Below, piece by piece: positions 9,484 to 18,027 of a stretch of 64,000 nt of DNA. A model generated the notes under the pieces. The model made no database searches, was not told the DNA's origin, and saw only the letters and a program-made list of their open reading frames with translations. The position numbers were made by a program, and so were the translations under genes. Where the stretch lies: contig JAXMHA010000001.1 of the NCBI GenBank assembly GCA_046347015.1, positions 62,001 to 126,000 on the forward strand, in the 5' to 3' direction. How positions within the stretch are numbered: the stretch's first letter is position 1; every line of letters starts with the position of its first letter. This stretch comes from Dokdonella_A sp046347015 (lineage in GTDB: Bacteria; Pseudomonadota; Gammaproteobacteria; Xanthomonadales; Rhodanobacteraceae).

Positions 9484-9768
9484 ATGGCGAATACCCGCGA
9501 ACACCAGGACGATCCGACCGCCGGATCCAACGACCCCTCAACCGGCGCACCGCGGCCGACCTCGGAAGTGCATCGCCTGCGCACCAGCCTGCATGACAAC
9601 GGTGAACGGCTGGAGCACGACCTGCTCGATGCGGGCCGCAGATTCAATGAAGGCGCGAAGAAGGTCGGCGCCGCCGCTTCCGTGCAGATCCGTGAACATC
9701 CGTTGGCGGCATTTGGCATCGCTTTCGCCGCCGGCGTCGTGCTGTCGCGCCTCATGCGCCGTCGCTGA
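9484..9768 (+). CDS. DUF883 (ElaB/YqjD-like) membrane protein
   Basis: Predicted 94-residue protein. ATG 9484 has AGGAG eight bases upstream, so the ATG at 9466 is not needed. The layout matches YqjD/ElaB: a charged, helical N-terminal region (HRLRTSLHDNGERLEHDLLD), then a C-terminal glycine-containing hydrophobic helix ending in basic residues (HPLAAFGIAFAAGVVLSRLM, then RRR). In E. coli such proteins attach ribosomes to the inner membrane in stationary phase; whether that holds here is not known. It begins a three-gene forward run with the next two genes. Confidence 0.82.
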   Translation: MANTREHQDDPTAGSNDPSTGAPRPTSEVHRLRTSLHDNGERLEHDLLDAGRRFNEGAKKVGAAASVQIREHPLAAFGIAFAAGVVLSRLMRRR

Positions 9769-9778
9769 GGACATTGCC

Positions 9779-10192
9779 GTGGACCAACCCAACGACATCG
9801 GGAATCCCGCGATCCCCGAACCCGGATCCGTTTCGAGTTCCACCCGCGAATGGCGCGAAATGATCAGCGCCGGCCTCGATGCCGGCGGGGCATTCGTCGC
9901 GCTGGGCCAGGCCGAGCTTGGGCTGGCGCGCGCCAGTGCCGTGTCGTGGTGCCTGTGGGTCTTGGTGGGCATCCTCGCGCTGGCAGGCATCTGGGCCACG
10001 ACGACCGTGGCGCTCGCGCTCGCCCTCTCGGCGTTGGCGGGCAGTCTCGTCGCGGGCTGTCTCGGCACCGCCATGGTCAATCTTGCCGTTGCCGCATTCG
10101 CCACCGTCATGATGCGCCGCTGCCGCCGCGACCTCGGCCTGCCGCGCACACGGCGCGCGCTGGCGCAACTCGTCGCGCCGTCGCCGACATGA
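9779..10192 (+). CDS. YqjE-like (phage holin family-like) membrane protein
   Basis: Predicted 137-residue protein with start GTG 9779, ten bases after the DUF883 stop and just behind a GAGG ribosome site. After about 45 polar residues there are two hydrophobic helices (VSWCLWVLVGILALAGIWAT, then ALALSALAGSLVAGCLGTAM and on), with a basic tail. The order DUF883 / holin-like / small protein corresponds to yqjD-yqjE-yqjK in enterobacteria. Its stop overlaps the next start by four bases (ATGA). Function is unknown; a membrane accessory role with the YqjD-like partner is likely. Confidence 0.72.
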   Translation: MDQPNDIGNPAIPEPGSVSSSTREWREMISAGLDAGGAFVALGQAELGLARASAVSWCLWVLVGILALAGIWATTTVALALALSALAGSLVAGCLGTAMVNLAVAAFATVMMRRCRRDLGLPRTRRALAQLVAPSPT

Positions 10193-10479
10193 GCCGCGCG
10201 ATGGCAATGCGGCAGACCGGCCACGCGGCGACGGAATTCGAGCGTTCGCGATTGCGCTGGAACGACTGTTCGGCGCCGCTGCGGTCGTGGGTCGGACGCA
10301 ACCGCGAACTGGCGATGCTCGGTTCGGGACTGCTTGCCGGAATCCTGGCATCGCGCGTTTCTGTCACGCGCCTCGCCGCCAACGCGGGCGCCGCGATTCG
10401 CACGACGACAAGGATTGCGCGCTGGCTGGAATCGCGGGAACGAAAGCCCGGCGGCAAGCGGGAACAACGGAGGGAGTGA
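10189..10479 (+). CDS. Small hypothetical protein in the YqjK position
   Basis: Predicted 96-residue protein whose ATG at 10189 overlaps the upstream stop (ATGA), which argues that it is a real, translationally coupled gene. The N-terminal half is polar and basic. The middle has a weak hydrophobic patch (LAMLGSGLLAGILASRVSVT), and the end is strongly basic (RWLESRERKPGGKREQRRE). I do not recognise a domain. Position and size match yqjK of the yqjD-E-K operon, but sequence support for that is thin. Confidence 0.6.
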   Translation: MSRAMAMRQTGHAATEFERSRLRWNDCSAPLRSWVGRNRELAMLGSGLLAGILASRVSVTRLAANAGAAIRTTTRIARWLESRERKPGGKREQRRE

Positions 10480-10578
10480 ACCTTGGCCGGTCGGCCCGGG
10501 CGATGGTGGCGTGCGCCCGGCGCTGCCCTTGGACAATCCTGCCGGCGCCACGGATGCGGCACCGGCAGAAGTTGAAGC

Positions 10579-10601
10579 GCCGGCCGGCGAAGCCGGCCGG
10601 C
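10579..10601. terminator. Strong GC hairpin between convergent genes
   Basis: Perfect 10-base inverted repeat GCCGGCCGGC with the loop GAA, about 20 bases beyond the metJ stop and 100 bases beyond the end of the yqj-like run. There is no U-tract. It probably ends or stabilises both transcripts. Confidence 0.55.
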
Positions 10602-10619
10602 AATACGACTGCGGAGTGC

Positions 10620-10997
10620 TTACTTGGCCTTCTTCGCAGCTTTCTTCTTCGCCGGCTTGCGGGCCTTCGAAGTCTTGCGCGCCGTCGCGGTCTTCGCCTT
10701 GGCGCTCTTCTTCGCGGTCTTCTTGGCCGGTTTGCGTTTCGCAGCAGCTTTCTTCATAGCCATATCGCGTCTAAGCTCCTCGTCAGTTGGCAGTGGTTGC
10801 CCGGTAAGGGCATGCAGAAACGCTTCGCACAGCAGATCGCTGTTGGTCGCGTGGTGCAAGTTCCCGACTTGCCGTCTCGTGCGTTCGTCCGACAACATCC
10901 GGAGAACATGGAAAGGAATCGACACCGTGATCTTTTTCACCGCTCCGGCCTTGCTGCCATGATCGACATAAGGCTGGACAAATCGCGTCGCGGTCAT
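10620..10997 (-). CDS. metJ: MetJ-type methionine repressor with a histone H1-like basic tail
   Basis: Predicted 125-residue protein starting at ATG 10997, with AAGGA just upstream. Residues 1-80 are clearly MetJ: KKITVSIPFHVLRMLSDERT (the ribbon that enters the DNA major groove plus helix A), RRQVGNLHHATNSDLLCEAF and LHALTGQPLP. MetJ is a dimeric ribbon-helix-helix repressor that uses S-adenosylmethionine as corepressor. In E. coli the protein ends with a short helix after this core. Here the end is instead about 44 residues rich in Lys and Ala (KKAAAKRKPAKKTAKKSAKA and on), like the AlaLys-rich tails of histone H1-like bacterial proteins. Three met boxes lie 165 bases upstream. Confidence 0.88.
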   Translation of the reverse strand: MTATRFVQPYVDHGSKAGAVKKITVSIPFHVLRMLSDERTRRQVGNLHHATNSDLLCEAFLHALTGQPLPTDEELRRDMAMKKAAAKRKPAKKTAKKSAKAKTATARKTSKARKPAKKKAAKKAK

Positions 10998-11031
10998 CGT
11001 TCCTTCGGTCAAGCCGGTCGCACCGACGCCG

Positions 11032-11060
11032 AAACTATTCCTGTCGTGCGCGCGTGTCAA
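11032..11060 (-). promoter_or_regulatory. Predicted metJ promoter
   Basis: On the reverse strand a perfect -35 TTGACA (11060-11055) is followed after 17 bases by TAGTTT (11037-11032) as a weak -10. An A-rich tract (ATAAAAAAATTG) lies directly upstream of the -35 and could serve as an UP element. Transcription would start about 25-30 bases before the metJ ATG. Confidence 0.55.
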
Positions 11061-11161
11061 CAATTTTTTTATGGGAAACAAGCAGTTCCCGACCACGCTC
11101 CGGGTGCCGCCGGCGCCCCGGAAGCCGCGACTGCGGCATGCCATCGCGACAGCCGTGCTGC

Positions 11162-11185
11162 GGACATCTAGACGTCTGGACGTCT
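11162..11185. promoter_or_regulatory. Triple met box (MetJ operator)
   Basis: Three contiguous 8-base units: GGACATCT, AGACGTCT, GGACGTCT. The E. coli met box consensus is AGACGTCT, so the matches are 6/8, 8/8 and 7/8. MetJ binds two or more tandem boxes cooperatively. The site lies 165 bases upstream of metJ. Since no other gene start faces it, autoregulation of metJ is the simplest reading. Confidence 0.75.
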
Positions 11186-11529
11186 ATATCCAACACGTTC
11201 TTGTATTCGAGAACGACCCCGCAAAGCAAGCAGCAGCGCGGGTTGCAGCCATCCGTGCCGGCGCGCGGCAAACTCCGGCTCACGCGGCCCGCAACTCGAA
11301 ACGCGAGTTCGCCGAAGTTCCGCGATTCATTGCGCGAACACGTCGCCGAGGGTGGAATCGCGTCTGAACGGACGTTCAGCCGCAGCCGGCGCCAGCACGC
11401 CGCGAACTCCCTTTCAGGCGTCTCGCCAGGTTCCATCAGCCGGGCGCGAGGACGATCGGGATGATGTCGCCGGTGGCAATCGATGTACCGAATACCGTGC
11501 CCGAAGCGTGATGCGCGACGGGGCTGCGA

Positions 11530-11928
11530 TCAATGCTCGTCTTCCTCGATGAGCTCCGAATATGCATCGGGATCGAGCAGTCCGTCGAGATCCTCGGCGA
11601 GGTTGTCCGGCTTGACGACGAAGATCCAGCCTTCGCCGTAGGCGTCTTCGTTGATCGTCTCCGGCTTGTCGGGCAAGGCCTCGTTGACCGCGACGATCTC
11701 GCCGGACACCGGTGCGTAGACGTCGGTGGCCGCCTTCACCGATTCGACCACGGCGCAGGAGTTGCCGGCGTCGACGTGGTCACCGACATGCGGGAGTTCG
11801 ACGTACACCAGGTCGCCGAGCAGACCCTGCGCATGGTCGGAAATGCCGACCGTGACGGTGCCCTTGTCCTCGACGCGCACCCACTCATGGGACTTCATGA
11901 ACTTCAGGTCGCCGGGTATCTCATGCAT
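11530..11928 (-). CDS. gcvH: Glycine cleavage system H protein
   Basis: Predicted 132-residue lipoyl carrier of the glycine cleavage system; it shuttles the aminomethyl group between GcvP, GcvT and the L protein in the cytoplasm. The start is ATG 11928 (MHEIPGDLKFMKSHEWVRVE), in line with the family length of about 130. The lipoylation motif ESVKAATDVYAP places the lipoyl lysine at residue 65. It follows gcvT on the same strand after a 194-base gap that contains an apparent terminator, so gcvH probably has its own promoter. gcvP is not in the window. The acidic C-terminus (SELIEEDEH) is typical. Confidence 0.96.
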   Translation of the reverse strand: MHEIPGDLKFMKSHEWVRVEDKGTVTVGISDHAQGLLGDLVYVELPHVGDHVDAGNSCAVVESVKAATDVYAPVSGEIVAVNEALPDKPETINEDAYGEGWIFVVKPDNLAEDLDGLLDPDAYSELIEEDEH

Positions 11929-12092
11929 GGCTCGGATCCTGGGTCGTGTTGGGAGGAGACGATTCTGCAGCCTTACTTTAACCCCAAGGACTGGATGCGG
12001 TATCCAGCCGATTCGCGCCACAGGGCGCGGGGCGCTGCCCACGGGGTTTCGGGACCCACGGTCCACGAACGTTGCGCCAGCGCCACGGGCCG

Positions 12093-12120
12093 AAAAAAAA
12101 GTGCCCGCCAGGCGCGCGTC
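12093..12120 (-). terminator. Intrinsic terminator after gcvT
   Basis: On the reverse strand a GC-rich imperfect stem (GACGCGCGCCTGGCGGGCAC) is followed by eight T residues, beginning two bases after the gcvT stop codon. It probably separates gcvT from gcvH transcription, or attenuates it. Confidence 0.6.
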
Positions 12121-12122
12121 GC

Positions 12123-13223
12123 TCAGATCCCTTCGCACGGCTTGCCGTCCCGCACGAACGGGTAGCTCACGACGCGCAGCGGCAGCTCGCGGCCGCGCAT
12201 GTCGACCCGCAGCCCGTCACGCACGCCGTGTGGCACGCGCGCGAACGCGATCGCCTTGCCCAGCGTCGGCGAAAAGATGCCCGACAGGATTTCGCCGTCA
12301 CCCGCGCCGGTCAACACGCGCTGGCCGTGCCGCAACACGCCCTTGGCGTCGAGCACGACGCCGACGAGATCACGGGGAACGCCAACGGCACGCTGGTGTT
12401 CGAGTGCCGCGCGGCCGATGAAATCACGTGTGCCGTCGAGCGCGACGGTCCATGCCAGCCCGGCTTCCCACGGCGTCACGTCCTCGTCCATGTCCTGTCC
12501 GTAGAGGTTCATGCCCGCCTCGAGGCGTAGCGTGTCCCGCGCGCCGAGCCCGGCCGGATGCACGCCGCTCGCCGCGAGCGCGTCCCACAGTGCAATGGCG
12601 TCGCGCTCGGCGACGATGATCTCGAAGCCGTCCTCGCCGGTGTAGCCGGTGCGGGCGATGAGCAGGTCCGCGCCACCCGGCCCGCGTGCACCGGCGGCAC
12701 TGAAGCGGGAGAGCTTGCCGATCCGCTCGCGATCGTCCGGTGCAAGGAGTCCCAGCACCTTGTCGCGGGCGAGCGGACCTTGCACCGCAATCATCGCGAG
12801 ATCCGGGCGCTCGGTTACTTTCACGCCGAACGCCGCGGCCTGCTTCTCGATCCAGGCGAGGTCCTTGTCGCGGGTCGACGCGTTGACGACGACACGAAAG
12901 CGGTCATCGGCGAGGAAATACACGATCAGGTCGTCGATGACGCCGCCGCGCTCGTTCAACATGCACGAATACAGCGCCTTCCCGGCCTTCTTCAGCTTGC
13001 CCACGTCGTTCGCCAGCAGGTGCGCGAGGAACGGACGGCAGCGGTCGCCCGCGAGATCGACCACGGTCATGTGCGACACGTCGAACATGCCGGCGCCGCG
13101 GCGCACCGCGTGGTGTTCCTCGATCTGCGAACCGTAGTTCAGCGGCATGTCCCAGCCGCCGAAGTCGACCATGCGCGCACCGAGCGCGCGATGGCGTTCA
13201 TTGAGAATCGTCTGCTTCGACAT
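12123..13223 (-). CDS. gcvT: Aminomethyltransferase (glycine cleavage T protein)
   Basis: Predicted 366-residue enzyme that transfers the methylene group from H-protein-bound glycine to tetrahydrofolate. Family blocks are clear: ARMVDFGGWDMPLNYGSQIE, HHAVRRGAGMFDVSHM, YSCMLNERGGVIDDLIVY, RTGYTGEDGFEIIV and LRLEAGMNLYGQDMDE. ATG 13223 (MSKQTILNERHRALG) matches homologue starts. A GTG three codons earlier (13232) has a better spaced AAGGG and cannot be excluded. It lies downstream of the NtrY-like kinase gene on the same strand, with 116 bases between. No glycine riboswitch was recognised in that gap. Confidence 0.95.
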   Translation of the reverse strand: MSKQTILNERHRALGARMVDFGGWDMPLNYGSQIEEHHAVRRGAGMFDVSHMTVVDLAGDRCRPFLAHLLANDVGKLKKAGKALYSCMLNERGGVIDDLIVYFLADDRFRVVVNASTRDKDLAWIEKQAAAFGVKVTERPDLAMIAVQGPLARDKVLGLLAPDDRERIGKLSRFSAAGARGPGGADLLIARTGYTGEDGFEIIVAERDAIALWDALAASGVHPAGLGARDTLRLEAGMNLYGQDMDEDVTPWEAGLAWTVALDGTRDFIGRAALEHQRAVGVPRDLVGVVLDAKGVLRHGQRVLTGAGDGEILSGIFSPTLGKAIAFARVPHGVRDGLRVDMRGRELPLRVVSYPFVRDGKPCEGI

Positions 13224-13339
13224 GACCGGCACCGGAACCCTTGAAGTGCGGATTATCGCCTGCGGGCCAGGTGCTGACGAGTCGCCCTTTCCGGCAGTGC
13301 GGCCGGCGCGCCGGAACGACGGCGGGATCCTCCCGATCC

Positions 13340-14659
13340 TCAGGCACGCGCCAGCGGCAGCAGCAGGCTGACCCGCAATCCGCCGCGCTTGCGGTTGGCC
13401 AGCGCGATGCGGCCGCCGTGCGCCTCGGTGATCTCACGGGCCAGCGCGAGCCCGAGGCCGGTGCCGGTGCGCTTGGTCGAATAGAACGGCAGCAGCGCCT
13501 GCGCCAGCACGGTGTCGTTCATGCCCGGGCCGCGGTCGCGGACCTCGATGCGCTGCTCGGCGCCGTTGACGCCGATCCGCACCGTGACATCGTCTTCCGC
13601 GCTGCCGGACTCGTGCGCGTTCTTCAGCAGGTTGATCAGCACCTGCTCGATCTGCGCCGCGTCGAACCAGCCGGGTACGCCCGGTGGCGTCCCGTTGAGG
13701 CGGAATCGTGCGTGTTGCCGCAAGCCGTCGAGGAACGGCACCCAGTCGACCGCCCCAAGGCGCGGCGCGGGCAGTTTCGCGAAGTCGGCATACCCGCCGA
13801 TGAAATCGTGCAGGTGGCGTGCGCGCTCGCCGATCCCCGCAAACACCTGCGGCAGGCGTTCCTGGTCGCCGCGGCGCGCGAGTTCCGCGCCCGAATGCGC
13901 CAGCGACGAGATTGGCGCCAGCGAGTTGTTCAACTCGTGGCTGATGACGCGGATCACGCGCTTCCACACCGCGACTTCCTGGCGCGACAGCTCGCGCGTC
14001 ATGCGCTGCACGAGGTACAGCCGGTGCGGCCGGCCCTGCAGCCGGAAGTCGCGGCGCGCCAGGTGGAAGTACTCCTCCGCATCGCCGAGTTCGACGCCGA
14101 ACAGGCTGTCCTCGCTTGCGGTCAGGGCGCGGCGCACGCCTTCCGGACACTGTGCGAGCAGTTCATCGAACGCCATGCCGAGCGGACTGCGGCCGTCGTT
14201 CAGAAGATGCCGCGCCGCCAGGTTCGCGAACACGACCCGCTCGTGCGCATCGGTCAGCACCAGCGCCGTCGGCGTGTGCTGCATCACGGTGTCGAGCAGC
14301 AGTTCGCGCTGGGCCAGGTGCTGCCGCTGCTCGCGCAGGGCGTGGCCGAGCGCGTTGTGCGCGTCGACGAGCTGGCCGAGCTCGTCGCGCCGGCGCGACG
14401 TCAGCGACAGGCTGAAGTCGCCGTCGCGATAACTCGCGACGCTGCCGGACAGGGCCCGCAACAGGCGCCGCAACGGACGTACCGCGGCATGCGCCGACCA
14501 TGTCAGCGGAACCAGCATCAAGGCCAGGGTGGCCAGCGCGCCGAGCCAGGCACGCCCGAACCACAGGGACAAGACTGCCGCGAGCACGGCCGTGACGACC
14601 GCCGACAGGACCAGCAACAGCGAGAGCTTGCCTTCGAGCGAGAACGGCCGGATGCGCAT
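13340..14659 (-). CDS. NtrY-like membrane sensor histidine kinase
   Basis: Predicted 439-residue kinase. Two N-terminal transmembrane helices (about 13-33 and 38-54) with almost no periplasmic loop are followed by a HAMP-like linker (AAVRPLRRLLRALSGSV), a PAS-like segment around 115-215, and a phosphoacceptor box VISHELNNSLAPISS with His241. The ATPase domain shows N (LINLLKNAHESG), G1 (EVRDRGPGM) and G2 (KRTGTGLGLALA) boxes. The lack of a sensing loop suggests it reads a membrane or internal signal, or a partner such as the permeases. It begins nine bases after the response regulator stop and is the obvious partner of that NtrC-type protein. Confidence 0.92.
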   Translation of the reverse strand: MRIRPFSLEGKLSLLLVLSAVVTAVLAAVLSLWFGRAWLGALATLALMLVPLTWSAHAAVRPLRRLLRALSGSVASYRDGDFSLSLTSRRRDELGQLVDAHNALGHALREQRQHLAQRELLLDTVMQHTPTALVLTDAHERVVFANLAARHLLNDGRSPLGMAFDELLAQCPEGVRRALTASEDSLFGVELGDAEEYFHLARRDFRLQGRPHRLYLVQRMTRELSRQEVAVWKRVIRVISHELNNSLAPISSLAHSGAELARRGDQERLPQVFAGIGERARHLHDFIGGYADFAKLPAPRLGAVDWVPFLDGLRQHARFRLNGTPPGVPGWFDAAQIEQVLINLLKNAHESGSAEDDVTVRIGVNGAEQRIEVRDRGPGMNDTVLAQALLPFYSTKRTGTGLGLALAREITEAHGGRIALANRKRGGLRVSLLLPLARA

Positions 14660-14668
14660 GGCCGACCG

Positions 14669-16000
<1,332 letters not shown>

Positions 16001-16119
16001 GTCACATCATCGCATGCCGCCCGCGGCGGCCCCATCGACGCCCCCAGTGATCGCGGGCGAAGCGTGGCTCCGTGCCCCGACGCATCGTTCCGGATGACTG
16101 AACGATGCGCATGCCGTCG

Positions 16120-17952
16120 TCAGGTCGCCTCGGGCCGCGGATGCGCAGGTTCCTTGCCGGACTTCACCGCAGCGATCCAGCCGTCGACCCGCGCTTCGAG
16201 CACGTCGAGCGGCAGCGCACCGCCGTCGAGGATCTCGTCGTGGAATGCGCGGATGTCGAACCTGTCGCCGAGCGCCTTTTCCGCGCGTGCCCGCAGCTCG
16301 AGGATCTTCAGCTCGCCGGTCTTGTAGGCCAGCGCCTGCCCCGGCCAGGTGATGTAGCGGTCGGTTTCGGCCTGCACGTCGGGCTCATCCTCGCTCGAAT
16401 GCGCATGGAAGTAATCCACCATCTGCTGCCGTGTCCAGTGCTTGTAGTGCACCCCCGTGTCCAGTACGAGGCGATCGGCGCGCAGCAATTCGTCGGACAG
16501 CCGTCCGTAGTCGGACAGCGGATCCTTGTAGAAGCCGACTTCCTTGCCGAGCTGCTCGGCGTACAGGGCCCAGCCTTCGACATAGGCGTTGTAGCCGGCC
16601 TGCTGGCGGAACGGTGGCAGGTGCGGCAGCGTCTGCGCGATCGAAATCTGCATGTGATGCCCCGGGATGCCCTCGTGGTAGGCGGTCGATTCGATATCCA
16701 GCACGTTGCGGTTGGCGTAATCGCCAGTGTTGACGAAAATCATCCCCGGCCGCGATCCGTCCGGCGTACCCTGGCGGTACTCGGCCGAAGCCGCCTCCTT
16801 CTCGCGGAAGGCTTCGACCGGAACGACCATCACCGCGGTCTTCGGCAACAGGCCGAACAGCTTCGGCAACTCGGGCTGCATGCCGGCAATGTAGCCGCGG
16901 TAGCGGTCGAGGATGTCCTCGCGCGACTTCGCATGCGTCTTCGGATCGGCCTTCAGCGACGCGCGGAAGCTCGCGAGGTCCGCGAAGCCCCGGGCTTGCG
17001 CGATCTTCGTCATCTCGCCTTCGATGCGGGCAACTTCGGCCAGGCCGATCGCGTGGATCTGCTCCGGCGTCTGGTCGGTGGTGGTCATCTGCTTCACCTG
17101 GAAGCGGTAGATCGCATCACCATTCGGCAAGGCCCAAATGCCCGGTTCGCTGCGGCCTTGCGGTGCGTACTCCCGCGCGACGAAGGCGCCGAGCTTGCGG
17201 TAGGCCGGGCGCACGTCATCCTTGATCGCGGCGAGGATCGCGGCCTTCAGCCGCCTCTGGTCGGCGGCCGGAACGGACTTCGGGAACCGCTTCAACGGCA
17301 TCGCGAATACGCTGTCCATGCCGACCGGCTTCCCGATGCTGTCGATCTGCACCGCGACCTTTTCGAGCAGGTACTTCGGCGGCATCATGCCGTCGCGCAT
17401 GCCCTTGCGCGCGACCTCGATCACCTGGTCAAAACCCTTCGGCACCGCCCGCAAGCGGGCGAGATAGTCATCGTATTGCTTCGTGTCGTTGAACGGGATC
17501 GCGCTGACGAAACCGGCCAGGCCCAGATGCACGCCACTCATCTGGTCGAGCGGCATCTCGTTCAACCCGAGGTCGTAGGACTCCATGCCGTCCTTGAGCT
17601 GGCGCACCATCAATTCCCGGTTCAGCCGGTCGGACTCGGCGAACCCGGTCGTGTCGATCGCCATGAAGCGCTTCAGGAAGTCGGCGGCGACCTGCTGCTC
17701 CGCCGCCATGTGCGCGAGCGACAGGTCGCTCCAGCGGTCGTTGTGGCGCAGGTCGCCGAGCATCGTCGCGTACTCGGGCGAGTTGTCGAGCACGTGCTGC
17801 CACTGCTCGGCCAGCAATGCATCGAGGGCCTTGACGCGCGTCGCGACATCGGCCGCCGGCGCGGACTGTACGATCGGCTCGGCCAGGAGTGGCGGAATGG
17901 CCCCGGCCACTGCGCACATCGCCACGCCAATGGCCATCGGCAAGCGCTTCAT
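16120..17952 (-). CDS. Exported DUF885 family metallopeptidase-like protein
   Basis: Predicted 610-residue protein. ATG 17952 is preferred over ATG 17958 because GGAG is then eight bases away. The signal peptide MKRLPMAIGVAMCAVAGAIP continues to a likely cut after LLA. The DUF885 hallmark, a metallopeptidase-like motif HEGIPGHH, sits in IESTAYHEGIPGHHMQI, followed by YVEGWALYAEQL, whose Glu could complete the metal site. The predicted location is periplasm or outside. It lies between the last permease and the NtrC gene on the same strand, with gaps of 75 and 119 bases. It may process a peptide connected with the transporter, but the substrate is unknown. Confidence 0.88.
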   Translation of the reverse strand: MKRLPMAIGVAMCAVAGAIPPLLAEPIVQSAPAADVATRVKALDALLAEQWQHVLDNSPEYATMLGDLRHNDRWSDLSLAHMAAEQQVAADFLKRFMAIDTTGFAESDRLNRELMVRQLKDGMESYDLGLNEMPLDQMSGVHLGLAGFVSAIPFNDTKQYDDYLARLRAVPKGFDQVIEVARKGMRDGMMPPKYLLEKVAVQIDSIGKPVGMDSVFAMPLKRFPKSVPAADQRRLKAAILAAIKDDVRPAYRKLGAFVAREYAPQGRSEPGIWALPNGDAIYRFQVKQMTTTDQTPEQIHAIGLAEVARIEGEMTKIAQARGFADLASFRASLKADPKTHAKSREDILDRYRGYIAGMQPELPKLFGLLPKTAVMVVPVEAFREKEAASAEYRQGTPDGSRPGMIFVNTGDYANRNVLDIESTAYHEGIPGHHMQISIAQTLPHLPPFRQQAGYNAYVEGWALYAEQLGKEVGFYKDPLSDYGRLSDELLRADRLVLDTGVHYKHWTRQQMVDYFHAHSSEDEPDVQAETDRYITWPGQALAYKTGELKILELRARAEKALGDRFDIRAFHDEILDGGALPLDVLEARVDGWIAAVKSGKEPAHPRPEAT

Positions 17953-18027
17953 GCACATGTCTCCGCTACGGTGAGGCGCGATTGTGCCGGTTCGCCACGC
18001 GGCGCAACCGTGCCGGATGGCATGGGG

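Larger units (their letters stand above)
10998..11529. other. metJ-gcvH intergenic region, 532 bases
   Basis: This region holds the metJ promoter (11032-11060) with an A-tract upstream, and the triple met box (11162-11185). Between 11190 and 11529 I see no further structure. Short open frames here lack ribosome sites and protein-like composition. Confidence 0.6.

Noticed and set aside
11071..11367. Forward open frame running through the met boxes
   Set aside because: Basic, low-complexity product and no ribosome site; it overlaps an evident regulatory region.
11929..12138. 70-residue N-terminal extension of GcvH
   Set aside because: GcvH homologues start at MHEIPGDLKF or equivalent; the extension runs back into the terminator and gcvT end.
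13224..13339. Glycine riboswitch upstream of gcvT
   Set aside because: The gap is only about 116 bases and no tandem aptamer-like conserved blocks are recognisable.
17959..18027. Second sigma-54 promoter before the DUF885 gene (CGGCAC followed by GC-rich sequence)
   Set aside because: No TTGC-type -12 element at the required distance; the spacing fails.
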